64,000 bases of DNA from Paenibacillus swuensis. Lineage in GTDB: Bacteria > Bacillota > Bacilli > Paenibacillales > DY6. Under the pieces are notes generated by a model. It had not been told where the DNA came from and searched no databases. It was given only the letters and a program-made list of their open reading frames with translations. Location of the stretch: the NCBI RefSeq assembly GCF_001644605.1, contig NZ_CP011388.1, positions 2,465,001-2,529,000 on the forward strand. The letters run 5' to 3'. The translations under genes and the position numbers were made by a program. Of this stretch, positions 1 to 8,146 are shown piece after piece. Within the stretch, counting starts at the first letter, position 1. Every line of letters starts with the position of its first letter.

Positions 1-39
1 TAATTCGCTGTAAAAAGGCTTGTCAGGCTTGGAAACAAA

Positions 40-67
40 GAATATAACGTTATGCCCCTCATATAAT
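40..67 (+). promoter_or_regulatory. Possible SigE-type promoter of spoIIID
   Basis: GAATATA (40-46) and CATATAAT (60-67) are separated by 13 bases. This resembles the SigE pattern (KMATATT, about 14 bases, CATACAMT). spoIIID is a SigE-dependent mother-cell gene in B. subtilis, so the placement about 40 bases before the GTG start makes sense. The spacing is slightly short and the match was made by eye. Confidence 0.4.
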
Positions 68-103
68 GTACCAATCTATCTTCGAGTTAGGGAGGCGAGG
101 GGC

Positions 104-388
104 GTGCACGATTACATCAAGGAACGGACCATTAAGATCGGTCGTTGTATTGTGGAAACGAAGAACACGGTTCGAACGATTGCGAAAGAATTTGGGGTTT
201 CCAAGAGCACGGTTCACAAAGACCTGACGGAAAGACTCCCGGAAATCAACCCGGATCTGGCTAACCAGGTCAAGACCATCCTCGAATATCACAAATCCAT
301 ACGTCATCTTCGCGGCGGCGAAGCCACCAAAATCAAGTATAAGAAGACGACACCAAAGAAGAAAGAGGCGGTATTTGCCCGGACATAA
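104..388 (+). CDS. spoIIID: Sporulation transcription factor SpoIIID
   Basis: Small DNA-binding regulator of the mother-cell programme that switches SigE-dependent genes on or off during sporulation. The 94-residue product starts HDYIKERTIKIG after the initiator. It carries the helix-turn-helix stretch TVRTIAKEFGVSKSTVHKDL (about residues 23-42) and ends in a very basic tail (KIKYKKTTPKKK). I chose GTG 104 because the family begins at this residue and a GGAGGCGAGG ribosome site (91-100) sits just before it; a longer in-frame ORF back to position 20 has no ribosome site. It precedes mbl, as in B. subtilis apart from a small gene between them there. Very high confidence. Confidence 0.95.
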   Translation: MHDYIKERTIKIGRCIVETKNTVRTIAKEFGVSKSTVHKDLTERLPEINPDLANQVKTILEYHKSIRHLRGGEATKIKYKKTTPKKKEAVFART

Positions 389-463
389 CCCCTTGAATTG
401 GTATAGTTTTCCCGCGCCCTGCATGATTTTTCATGAAAAAGTTAAATTTAAATTAAAGGATTT

Positions 464-492
464 TTAACTTTTACAGCGAATAGACCTATAAT
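464..492 (+). promoter_or_regulatory. Probable SigA promoter of mbl
   Basis: TTAACT (464-469), a 17-base spacer and a perfect TATAAT (487-492) lie about 58 bases upstream of the mbl start. The region between spoIIID and mbl has no terminator-like hairpin with a T-run, so read-through from spoIIID is also possible. Confidence 0.55.
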
Positions 493-549
493 TATATATT
501 CAGCACCACGGGTCTCTTTTTGAGGGAATTAGGGAGGATTACAAGCGGT

Positions 550-1551
550 ATGTTCAGCAAAGACATCGGGATTGATCTGGGAACGGCTAATGTTTTAATT
601 CATGTTAAAGGCAAAGGTGTCGTGTTGGATGAACCGTCCGTAGTCGCCATTGAAAGCGATACGAAACGCGTGCTCGCCGTTGGTGACGAAGCCCGCCGTA
701 TGGTGGGCCGTACGCCCGGCAACATTGTGGCGATCCGTCCGCTTCGGGACGGCGTCATTGCCGATTTCGAAATTACGGAAATGATGCTTAAGCATTTCAT
801 TAACCGGGTTGGCGGGAAGCGGTGGTACAGCCATCCGCGCATTCTGATCTGCGCCCCGACGGATATTACATCGGTTGAGCAGAAGGCGATTCGCGAGGCC
901 GCGGAACGAAGCGGCGCAAGGGAAGTGTTCATGGAAGAAGAGCCTAAAGCGGCGGCCATCGGGGCCGGCATGGACATCTTCCAGCCGAGCGGCAATATGG
1001 TGGTGGATATTGGCGGAGGAACGACGGATGTAGCCGTGTTATCCATGGGCGACGTCGTCACCTCCTCTTCTATTAAAGTGGCGGGGGACAAGTTCGACGC
1101 GGCCATTACAAGATATATCAAGAATAAATATAAATTGTTGATCGGTGAGCGGACTTCGGAAGAAATCAAAATCCGGATCGGCTCTGTATACGGCAGCGGA
1201 CAAGAGAATCAGATGGATATTCGGGGAAGGGACATGGTGACGGGATTGCCCATCACGGTTACGATCCACTCCGGCGAGATCCGCGAGGCGTTGTCCGACC
1301 CGGTGGCGATGATTGTCGCAGCCGCGAAATCCGTTCTTGAACGCACACCGCCGGAGCTGTCAGCGGATATTATCGATCGTGGCGTCATTGTAACAGGCGG
1401 AGGCGCGCTGTTGCACGGCCTGGATCAATTAATGTCGGACGAGCTCCGGGTGCCTGTGCTGATTGCCGAGGATCCGATGCATTGCGTGGTCAAGGGGACC
1501 GGCGTTATGCTTGATAACCTCGACAAGATGAGCAAGCGTAAACTCAGCTAA
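550..1551 (+). CDS. mbl: Rod-shape actin homologue Mbl
   Basis: MreB-family actin-like ATPase that forms membrane-bound filaments guiding lateral wall synthesis. It shows the phosphate 1 loop DIGIDLGTANVL near the N-terminus, the phosphate 2 motif VVDIGGGTTDVAV (about 151-163) and the adenosine motif GVIVTGGGALLHGLD near the C-terminus. The 333-residue length equals B. subtilis Mbl, and the ending MSKRKLS resembles its PKRKLS tail. ATG 550 was chosen because the product then begins MFSKDIGIDLG like Mbl and GGGAGG (532-537) precedes it; an upstream TTG at 520 lacks a ribosome site. The position between spoIIID and flhO-flhP favours Mbl over MreB. Its stop codon overlaps the -35 of the flhO promoter. 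Confidence 0.94.
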   Translation: MFSKDIGIDLGTANVLIHVKGKGVVLDEPSVVAIESDTKRVLAVGDEARRMVGRTPGNIVAIRPLRDGVIADFEITEMMLKHFINRVGGKRWYSHPRILICAPTDITSVEQKAIREAAERSGAREVFMEEEPKAAAIGAGMDIFQPSGNMVVDIGGGTTDVAVLSMGDVVTSSSIKVAGDKFDAAITRYIKNKYKLLIGERTSEEIKIRIGSVYGSGQENQMDIRGRDMVTGLPITVTIHSGEIREALSDPVAMIVAAAKSVLERTPPELSADIIDRGVIVTGGGALLHGLDQLMSDELRVPVLIAEDPMHCVVKGTGVMLDNLDKMSKRKLS

Positions 1552-1576
1552 ACTTTGTCAGAAGGCATACCGATAT
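1549..1576 (+). promoter_or_regulatory. SigD-type flagellar promoter of flhO-flhP
   Basis: TAAACT (1549-1554), 16 bases, then CGATAT (1571-1576; ACCGATAT as an octamer). It closely matches the SigD consensus TAAA-N15-GCCGATAT. The -35 overlaps the mbl stop codon TAA. The same geometry recurs before flgM, hag and flaG in this window. flhOP is SigD-dependent in B. subtilis. Confidence 0.75.
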
Positions 1577-1641
1577 TATAGATAAAGATATACGAGGATC
1601 GGGGAAACCCGGTCTTGGTTTCGCTTAAGGAGGTATCTTTC

Positions 1642-2502
1642 ATGTTAAGAGGACTTTACACCGCGGCCGCGGGTATGATCGCACAGCAACGCAGGCATGA
1701 TACGGTTACGAATAATATAGCTAATGTGAATACACCCGGATTTAAACAGGATCAAGCCGTGAACCGGTCTTTCCCTGAGATGTTGATTGCTCTTACCGGC
1801 GGAGATGCGAATCCGGCATCGCCCAAGATCGGTCGCCTGAATAGCGGCGTATTGGCGGAAGAGCCTGTCACGCTGCACTTGCAAGGGGATTTACAAGAAA
1901 CCAGGAATGCGGGTGATTTCGCGCTCGTTTCAAATATACAGGTAGACGGCATGAACTTTGACGCCGGAGGTAAATTTGTAAGTCCGGACGGACAAGTTTC
2001 ATACCAGCCGCAGGCTTACTTCACCGTGCAGAATGCCGATGGCGAACTTAGGTATACGCGTAACGGGAAGTTTGTTGTCGGCAACGGCGGCGAGCTTCTG
2101 ACCACAGACGGCTCCCGTGTGCTTGGAGCGAACGGTCAGCCGATTCAACTGGATCGTCCGTTAACGGATTACAGAGTGATGGAGAACGGTCAATTCGCGG
2201 ATGCTCGTACAGGAGATGCCTTTGCGCAGCAACTGTTGATTTCGCGAGTTGAGAACCCGTATGACTTGGTGCGCGAAGGCGATGGAAACTTCCGTTTAAC
2301 AGGTGATGCGCAGGCGGCGGCTCTCGCCCAAGGGGATCAAGTCCAGCTTCGTCAAGGCTTTGTGGAGCGCTCGAATGTGGACGCCGCCACGGCGATGGTT
2401 GACCTGATGACAGCGCAACGCGCTTATGAAGCCAATCAGAAGATGATTCAGTATTACGATCGCAGCATGGAGAAGGCCGTCACGGAAATCGGCCGCGTCT
2501 AA
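1642..2502 (+). CDS. flhO: Flagellar hook-basal body protein FlhO (FlgG-like)
   Basis: Distal-rod/hook class protein exported by the flagellar apparatus. The 286-residue product opens with MLRGLYTAAAGMIAQQRRHD and the rod signature NNIANVNTPGFK (about 30-41), and ends with the usual amphipathic C-terminal helix (NVDAATAMVDLMTAQRAYEA). These two ends form the coiled D0 layer in the assembled rod. ATG 1642 follows AAGGAGG (1627-1633) by 8 bases; an in-frame GTG at 1615 is less likely. It is followed after 26 bases by the related flhP, most likely one transcript from the SigD promoter at 1549. FlgG and FlgF are close relatives, but the gene order mbl-flhO-flhP decides the name. Confidence 0.9.
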   Translation: MLRGLYTAAAGMIAQQRRHDTVTNNIANVNTPGFKQDQAVNRSFPEMLIALTGGDANPASPKIGRLNSGVLAEEPVTLHLQGDLQETRNAGDFALVSNIQVDGMNFDAGGKFVSPDGQVSYQPQAYFTVQNADGELRYTRNGKFVVGNGGELLTTDGSRVLGANGQPIQLDRPLTDYRVMENGQFADARTGDAFAQQLLISRVENPYDLVREGDGNFRLTGDAQAAALAQGDQVQLRQGFVERSNVDAATAMVDLMTAQRAYEANQKMIQYYDRSMEKAVTEIGRV

Positions 2503-2528
2503 GCTAGAGTGAAGCAGGAGGACATAAG

Positions 2529-3398
2529 ATGAACCGATCGATGATCACAGCCGGGATTTCCATGCAGGGTCTGCAACAGAAGCTGGATTTGATGGCGAAT
2601 AACATTGCGAATGTAAATACAGTAGGATATAAGAAACAGGAAGCATCCTTTCAGGATGTCCTGACGAATACGATACAACAACAGCCTAAATTCAACGCTC
2701 CGGGCAGGTTATCTCCATTAGGATACACTCAAGGATGGGGCTCTTATCTTGCGAACATCCAGACGAACTATACGCAAGGACCTTTGAAAGAATCGGGAAG
2801 CCCTCTGGACTTTGCCATCCAAGGGGATGCCTTGTTTGAGGTCGGTGTGGCCGAGACGGATGAGAACGGGACAGCGGCTTTACGCACTGCGTATACCCGC
2901 GGCGGCAATTTTCAACTGACGACGTTGCCGAATCAGCCCGGAAGCTTTCTGAGTACGCAAGACGGATATATGGTAATGGGTGTGCAGGCAGGCAGAGTTC
3001 AGCCCATCCGAATACCGGAAGGTCATGGCTTTGCGGTTGATGCCGAAGGAAATATTACAACTACCAATTTGAACATCCCAGGCGCAAGACCTGTGGCTGC
3101 CGGGCGAATTCAGCTGGTTCAGGCCACACAGCCGGAGATGCTGCAGAACATCGGCAACAATCTGTACGGTCTGAAGGACGGCGCCGCGGCGAGTGCCGTA
3201 ACCCCGCTAGTGCTGAACGCCAACAACCCAAGACCCGGACAACCTGCGATCCGTCAAGGCTTCCTGGAGCAATCGAATGTGGACTTGGCGGACGAGATGA
3301 GTGAATTAATGGTTGTGCAACGGGCATTTCAATTGAATTCGCGGGCTTTAAGCTCAAGCGATTCGATGGCGGGTTTAGCGAACAATCTTCGCGGTTAA
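2529..3398 (+). CDS. flhP: Flagellar hook-basal body protein FlhP (FlgG-like)
   Basis: Paralogue of the preceding rod protein, 289 residues. The N-terminus MNRSMITAGISMQGLQQKLD is followed by MANNIANVNTVGYKK (about 22-36), and the C-terminus has the matching helix (NVDLADEMSELMVVQRAFQLNSRAL). The central part is the FlgE/FlgG variable domain. CAGGAGG (2515-2521) lies 7 bases before ATG 2529. The pair flhO-flhP is conserved after mbl in bacilli; FlhP of B. subtilis is needed for hook completion, which I infer applies here too. Confidence 0.9.
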   Translation: MNRSMITAGISMQGLQQKLDLMANNIANVNTVGYKKQEASFQDVLTNTIQQQPKFNAPGRLSPLGYTQGWGSYLANIQTNYTQGPLKESGSPLDFAIQGDALFEVGVAETDENGTAALRTAYTRGGNFQLTTLPNQPGSFLSTQDGYMVMGVQAGRVQPIRIPEGHGFAVDAEGNITTTNLNIPGARPVAAGRIQLVQATQPEMLQNIGNNLYGLKDGAAASAVTPLVLNANNPRPGQPAIRQGFLEQSNVDLADEMSELMVVQRAFQLNSRALSSSDSMAGLANNLRG

Positions 3399-3422
3399 TG
3401 AAGAGAAGTGAGGGCGATACCT

Positions 3423-3641
3423 ATGAATGACCAACAGAACCAATCGAAGTCGGGTAAGCCCAAGTGGTTGCGTGTGGTACTGCGTATTTCACGTTTCCTG
3501 CTAGTCCCTGTTCTGGGTGTGCTCGCACTCCTGACAGGTTTATTGGCCGGCTTTGTCTATATCGGAGGACAGCCTATGTCCGAAGCTTTGCAGTGGAACA
3601 CATGGCGGCATGTGTTTGATCTGGTATTCAAAGCAACATAA
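3423..3641 (+). CDS. Small single-span membrane protein, EpuA-like (annotated in relatives as RNA polymerase subunit beta)
   Basis: 72-residue protein: polar, positively charged N-terminus (MNDQQNQSKSGKPKWLR), one hydrophobic segment (about residues 21-46), then GGQPMSEALQWNTWRHVFDLV. The spacing of the G-x-x-x-x-Y-x-x-G motif and the closing W-x-H-x-x-D-x-V match the EpuA family, which carries the misleading name 'DNA-directed RNA polymerase subunit beta' in databases. It is not RpoB; its function is unknown. ATG 3423 follows GTGAGGG (3408-3414). It closes the flhO-flhP unit, with a terminator directly at its stop. Confidence 0.7.
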   Translation: MNDQQNQSKSGKPKWLRVVLRISRFLLVPVLGVLALLTGLLAGFVYIGGQPMSEALQWNTWRHVFDLVFKAT

Positions 3642-3664
3642 CTCCCTTAGGGGAGTTTTATTTA
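3640..3664 (+). terminator. Intrinsic terminator after the flhO-flhP unit
   Basis: Stem AACTCCC / GGGAGTT with a short loop (TTAG) followed by TTATTTAT. It begins inside the stop codon of the small membrane protein. Confidence 0.8.
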
Positions 3665-3719
3665 TGACGTGGGTCGATGTATAATGGATGGGACGAGTAT
3701 GGATTCGATTGTGAAAAAA

Positions 3720-3755
3720 GAGTTTATCCACGCGTGTCTCACCGTGAATAAACTC
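3720..3755. repeat. Strong inverted repeat upstream of fabZ
   Basis: GAGTTTATCCACG (3720-3732) and CGTGAATAAACTC (3743-3755) pair over 12 of 13 positions around a 10-base loop. No T-run follows, so it is not an ordinary terminator. It lies in the 230-base gap before fabZ. It does not resemble the FapR operator (TTAGTACCTGGTACTAA). Each arm also contains a one-mismatch DnaA box (TTATCCACg / cGTGAATAA), probably by chance. Confidence 0.6.
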
Positions 3756-3878
3756 TCTTATATGAACCTTCACTGCTGCAGGCCATGAAGGACATATGTA
3801 GTTTTCAACAAGCTGAGAAAATTATGCAAACAAATTGGCGGTGGGCATCAGCTTACGCCCGAATGAGAGGTAATGGCC

Positions 3879-4349
3879 ATGACGATGCTTGATATTAAAC
3901 AGATTCAAGAAATTATTCCTCACCGCTATCCATTTTTATTAATTGACCGAATTCTTGAAGTGGAAGACGGCAAACGGGCCGTAGGTCTCAAAAATGTAAC
4001 GATGAACGAACCCTTCTTTGAGGGGCACTTCCCGAATTATCCGGTTATGCCCGGGGTACTAATCCTGGAGGCTCTGGCGCAAGTCGGCGCCGTGGCTATA
4101 CTTAAACTAGAAGAGAACCGAGGCAAACTGGGCATGTTCGCGGGCGTGGACAATTTCCGTTGGCGCGGGCAGGTTGTGCCCGGGGATACGCTGATCCTTG
4201 AAGTTACGATGACCCGTCTGAAAGGGCCGATCGGCAAGGCGCAAGGCATCGCCAAGGTCGGCGATACCGTTGTGGCCGAAGGAGAGCTCATGTTTGCCCT
4301 GGTTGATCCCAAAAAAAATAGAGACAATGGAAGAGAGGAACCTTCATGA
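3879..4349 (+). CDS. fabZ: 3-hydroxyacyl-[ACP] dehydratase FabZ
   Basis: Hot-dog fold dehydratase of type II fatty acid synthesis: removes water from beta-hydroxyacyl-ACP. The signature [12 protein letters not shown] is near the N-terminus (about 11-22). The active-site helix region [23 protein letters not shown] (about 46-68) contains the catalytic histidine and the nearby glutamate. Length about 155, as usual. Three in-frame ATGs (3873, 3879, 3885) are possible; GAGAGG (3865-3870) gives the best spacing for 3879, while homologues usually start at the third. The stop overlaps the start of the next gene (ATGA). The order flhP-(small gene)-fabZ resembles that of B. subtilis. Confidence 0.93.
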   Translation: MTMLDIKQIQEIIPHRYPFLLIDRILEVEDGKRAVGLKNVTMNEPFFEGHFPNYPVMPGVLILEALAQVGAVAILKLEENRGKLGMFAGVDNFRWRGQVVPGDTLILEVTMTRLKGPIGKAQGIAKVGDTVVAEGELMFALVDPKKNRDNGREEPS

Positions 4350-6055
4350 CTCAAACGACTCGTAAGGCTTCAGAAATTTTCACGCAATGGTTGCAAGATG
4401 AACTTATCGATGAGACGACCAAAGAGGAACTTCGCTCCATTGAAGGACAGGACAAGGAAGTGGAGGACCGCTTCTACAAAGATCTGGCATTCGGTACCGG
4501 CGGCCTTCGCGGTGTGGTGGGAGCCGGAACGAACCGCATGAACGTCTATACTGTCGGACGCGCGACACAAGGCTTTGCCGAATACTTAACCGAACGTCAC
4601 CCTGACGGTGCCTCGGCGGTCATTGCATACGATTCCAGAAAATTCTCACCCGAATTCTCTTTGGAAGCAGCCTTGGTTCTGGCCGGTAACGGCGTGAAGA
4701 CCTATGTGTTTGAATCCTTGAGACCGACACCGGAATTATCGTTTGCCGTGCGGGAACTGAAAGCTTCCGCCGGTATCGTGGTTACGGCAAGTCATAACCC
4801 TCCTGAATATAACGGCTACAAGGTCTATGGCGAAGACGGATGCCAATTGGTACCTGAATTCGCGGAACAGGTTATTTCCCGAATTAACAGCATTGATTCC
4901 CTGAACCGCATCGCAAAGCTTACTCGCGAAGAAGCGGAGAGCCAAGGCTTGCTGGTTTGGATCGGCGCTGATGTGGACAAACGTTACATTGATACGATTA
5001 CAGCGGTCAGCCGGAATAAAGAGTTAATCCAACAACGTATGGGATCCGATTTCTCCATCGTGTTCTCTCCGTTACACGGAGCAGGCAATGAATCGGTACG
5101 TGCCGCGCTTAGCGAAATCGGCTTTAAGAACGTGCATGTGGTAGCTGAGCAAGAGCGGCCTGACGGCAATTTCAGCACCGTCAAATCGCCGAATCCGGAA
5201 GAGCGCGAAGCTTTCACGCTGGCGATTCAACTGGCGGAGAAGGTGGATGCCGACATTATTATCGGCACAGACCCGGACTGTGACCGGATGGGCGCTGTGG
5301 TGAAGAACCCGAAGGGGGAATACTTCGTATTATCCGGTAATCAATCGGGAGCGATTATGGTCCACTACTTGCTGAATTCATTGAAAGAACGCAATGAAAT
5401 GCCGGCGAACGGTGTTGTCATCAAGACGATCGTCACCAGTGAGATGGGAGCGACTATTGCTCAGCATCACGGTGCTTCTGTCATCAACACGCTAACGGGA
5501 TTCAAATATATCGGCGAGAAAATGACGGAGTTCGAAGCGACGAAACAATATGAATTCCTGTTCGGCTATGAAGAAAGCTACGGATACCTAGCCGGTACAT
5601 ACGCGAGAGATAAAGACGCGGTCATTGCTTCGATGTTGATTTGCGAGGCGGCAGCGTACTACAAAGCACAAGGAAAAACACTCTATGACGTGTTGCAAGA
5701 GCTGTATGAGCAATTCGGTTACTTCCTGGAAAGCCTGGAATCCAGAACGCTCAAGGGAAAAGACGGCGTAGAGCAAATCAACGCGATCATGAGTGACTGG
5801 CGGAATAACGCGCCTTCCGAAATTGGAGGCATTGCGGTTACGGAAGTTCTTGATTACGAACTGGGCTTAGATGAGCTGCCGAAAGAGAATGTCTTGAAAT
5901 ACAAGCTGGCGGACGGATCATGGTTTTGCTTACGTCCTTCAGGTACGGAACCGAAAATTAAAGTGTATTTCGCGGTACAAGGTCATACCGGCGAGGAAGC
6001 GGCCGCTCGGCTCAGCAGCTTAACGGCCGCGGTTATGTCCCGTGTAGACGGATAA
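4346..6055 (+). CDS. pgcA: Alpha-D-phosphohexomutase (phosphoglucomutase/phosphomannomutase, PgcA type)
   Basis: 569-residue enzyme interconverting hexose 1- and 6-phosphates, supplying glucose-1-P or mannose-1-P for wall polymers and sugar nucleotides. Visible motifs in order: N-terminal FGTGGLRG (about 49-56); phosphoserine loop [15 protein letters not shown] (about 145-159, catalytic serine in TASHNP); metal loop [10 protein letters not shown] (about 307-316); sugar-specificity loop GYEESYGYL; and C-terminal phosphate-binding [12 protein letters not shown]. Starts at ATG 4346 overlapping the fabZ stop, preceded by GAGAGGAACC, so it is translationally coupled to fabZ. The length and motifs fit the PgcA/YhxB clade rather than GlmM (about 450 residues). 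Exact substrate preference cannot be read. Confidence 0.88.
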   Translation: MTQTTRKASEIFTQWLQDELIDETTKEELRSIEGQDKEVEDRFYKDLAFGTGGLRGVVGAGTNRMNVYTVGRATQGFAEYLTERHPDGASAVIAYDSRKFSPEFSLEAALVLAGNGVKTYVFESLRPTPELSFAVRELKASAGIVVTASHNPPEYNGYKVYGEDGCQLVPEFAEQVISRINSIDSLNRIAKLTREEAESQGLLVWIGADVDKRYIDTITAVSRNKELIQQRMGSDFSIVFSPLHGAGNESVRAALSEIGFKNVHVVAEQERPDGNFSTVKSPNPEEREAFTLAIQLAEKVDADIIIGTDPDCDRMGAVVKNPKGEYFVLSGNQSGAIMVHYLLNSLKERNEMPANGVVIKTIVTSEMGATIAQHHGASVINTLTGFKYIGEKMTEFEATKQYEFLFGYEESYGYLAGTYARDKDAVIASMLICEAAAYYKAQGKTLYDVLQELYEQFGYFLESLESRTLKGKDGVEQINAIMSDWRNNAPSEIGGIAVTEVLDYELGLDELPKENVLKYKLADGSWFCLRPSGTEPKIKVYFAVQGHTGEEAAARLSSLTAAVMSRVDG

Positions 6056-6066
6056 AGATAAATAGA

Positions 6067-6107
6067 AAACCTCTTCGAAATCATGATTTCGAAGAGGTTT
6101 CACAATT
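6067..6107 (+). terminator. Perfect 34-bp palindrome, probable terminator after the mutase gene
   Basis: Positions 6067-6100 are an exact palindrome centred on TCATGA, with outer arms AAACCTCTTCG / CGAAGAGGTTT. It is followed by CACAATTT rather than a clean T-run, so the termination strength is uncertain. An upstream ATG for the next gene lies inside this palindrome and is therefore unlikely to be used. Confidence 0.65.
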
Positions 6108-6127
6108 TAGACGGGAGTGAGAGGGAA

Positions 6128-8146
6128 TTGCTTCGTACCTTACTGGGGTGGAACGATAAGTTCGAGAAAGTGTTATGGATACTGGTGATCTTGGGGATTG
6201 TGGCATCGTTGCCGATCGCTTATCAACGGGTACAGACCGAACGTTCCTCCAAGAATGTGGAGATGGTGTTCGATTACAGAGATTTAGCGGATATGGCGGC
6301 TGTTAAGCTGAATCCTCAAGCTTACATTCAGGAACATCTGAAGAACTTGAAAGACGCGGGATTCACCTCCATGGCCGTTTACGACAGCAGCTTGGGTGAG
6401 TTGAGAAACAGCAGGCGCTTGCAGCTGTTTAATACAGCGGATTATGCCGCATTGACGGGAACCGCTTTGGCTCAAGATCGCAACCACACGTATTTGCTGT
6501 TCGCGAATCAGGAGTCGGCTGAGAAATTGAAGCCGATTATTACGGCCGCTTTTGCACGGATTGAAGCAGGGGTTGAGGATTGGAATTGGAAGGGTCAGCA
6601 AGGGCTGGTGCTTCAATTGCCGTTCGAAGAATCGGTTATGCAAACCTTTGATCCGGATCCGTTTGCCTTGCAGAATATTTCGGAAGCGGGTTTTGACATT
6701 GTTGCCCGGATCTCCGACCGTCGCAGTAACTTAACAAAGGAAGATATCGATCATATTCTTGGGGTTTACCGCAATTACGGGACCCGCTGGATTATTTTCG
6801 ACGGTACATCCGTAACGGGGTTCTCAAATGAGGCTGATCAACGCACTCTAAGTTATATGGGTGAAGCCTTGAAGAAGAACGGTATGGGCATCGCGGCGAT
6901 CGAGATGTTGAAGAAACCGATTGAAGGCTTTAGCAAGCTAGCATATGCAATTGATTATGATGTCGTTCGATTGAATTCCCTCTCGGATACCGATGCTTGG
7001 AAATCGCCATCCGTCCTGTCCGACCGTCAACAACTGGCTGTCAAAGACCGGAATATTCGGATGTTGTATTATAATGCGGAAGTCGTGAGAAATTATGACA
7101 AAGGGGTTATCAAAGACCCTATGGAAAACCTGTACCTGAGCTTGAAAGGCGACAACGGCGTGTTCGCTCGGATTCAGGACGCCGGTTATTCCTTCGGTAC
7201 AGCCGAACCTTTTGATTATGTACATTCCGATTGGCAGCGTTACTTGAAACTCTTGGTCATCACAGGCGGGGTTGCGTTCATTACTCTTCTCATCGCCTTG
7301 TTCTTACCTGTACTCAGCATCCCGGTATTTGTGGTGGGAATGATTGGAGCGGCCGGACTAACCGTTGTATCGCCGGAACTGCTTAGCAAGGCATTGGCAT
7401 TGGGCGTCAGTATCGCGGCGCCGTCCGTCGCGGTCATTCTAGCGGTCCGCACCATTCAGAACATGACAGAAGATCAAGGCGTTCTGTCCCGCTGGACTAA
7501 GGCGGTAACGTTATTCCTGAGAACAGCCATCATTTCCTTAATGGCGGTGCCGTTTATCATCGCTTTGCTTAATGCGCCGAAATACATGCTGGTGCTGGAT
7601 CAATTCCGTGGTGTGAGTCTGCTGCATGCGGCGCCGATTGCTTTGGTCGCAGTCTATATCGTACTGTTCACCTCAGGCTCTTTAATGAGTACGTTGCGTA
7701 CCTTACTGAATAAACAAATTACCGTATTGTGGGTTGTCCTGGCCGGAATCCTGGGTGTTGCGGGAATGTATTACTTATCGCGTACGGGAAATGAAGGCTC
7801 GGCTTCTTCGATTGAATTGCTGTTCCGTTCGGTGCTGGAGAATACATTCGGCGTGCGCCCGCGGACCAAAGAGTTCATGCTTGCACACCCGATTTTCATC
7901 CTGGCTGCTTATGTTGCCATCCGCGGTGTTAAATATCGCAGCGCCATGTATCTGTTTATCTTTGCGGTTATCGGGCAGCTGTCCATGGTGGATACGTTCG
8001 CGCATTTGCATTCACCGATTCATATTTCAGTGATCCGGGTTCTATTGGGTATCGGGATAGGTATCATTCTTAGTGTGATTTATGTTGCGGCCTGGGAAAT
8101 TCTTGTAAGGGGTTGGAAGCGTTGGGCTCCTCAGTTCAAAAGTTAG
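6128..8146 (+). CDS. Multi-pass membrane protein, DUF5693-type, partner gene of csaB
   Basis: About 672 residues. After a short basic start comes one hydrophobic span (VLWILVILGIVASLPIAY), then an extracytoplasmic region of about 350 residues with alternating beta/alpha character (MYDYRDLADMAA-like start, TIM-barrel-like rhythm). A membrane domain of about nine hydrophobic segments fills the C-terminal half. I recognise it as the DUF5693 family found next to csaB in Paenibacillus; its biochemical role is unknown. TTG 6128 is preferred (GGGAG at 6113-6117); the alternative ATG 6083 lies inside the palindromic terminator. Its 3' end overlaps csaB by 25 bases, so the two are probably co-translated. 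An envelope polysaccharide role is inferred from context only. Confidence 0.75.
   Translation: MLRTLLGWNDKFEKVLWILVILGIVASLPIAYQRVQTERSSKNVEMVFDYRDLADMAAVKLNPQAYIQEHLKNLKDAGFTSMAVYDSSLGELRNSRRLQLFNTADYAALTGTALAQDRNHTYLLFANQESAEKLKPIITAAFARIEAGVEDWNWKGQQGLVLQLPFEESVMQTFDPDPFALQNISEAGFDIVARISDRRSNLTKEDIDHILGVYRNYGTRWIIFDGTSVTGFSNEADQRTLSYMGEALKKNGMGIAAIEMLKKPIEGFSKLAYAIDYDVVRLNSLSDTDAWKSPSVLSDRQQLAVKDRNIRMLYYNAEVVRNYDKGVIKDPMENLYLSLKGDNGVFARIQDAGYSFGTAEPFDYVHSDWQRYLKLLVITGGVAFITLLIALFLPVLSIPVFVVGMIGAAGLTVVSPELLSKALALGVSIAAPSVAVILAVRTIQNMTEDQGVLSRWTKAVTLFLRTAIISLMAVPFIIALLNAPKYMLVLDQFRGVSLLHAAPIALVAVYIVLFTSGSLMSTLRTLLNKQITVLWVVLAGILGVAGMYYLSRTGNEGSASSIELLFRSVLENTFGVRPRTKEFMLAHPIFILAAYVAIRGVKYRSAMYLFIFAVIGQLSMVDTFAHLHSPIHISVIRVLLGIGIGIILSVIYVAAWEILVRGWKRWAPQFKS

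Noticed and set aside
6083-6128. ATG 6083 as start of the membrane protein
   Set aside because: It lies in the centre of a perfect 34-bp palindrome after the previous gene and has no ribosome site; TTG 6128 fits better.
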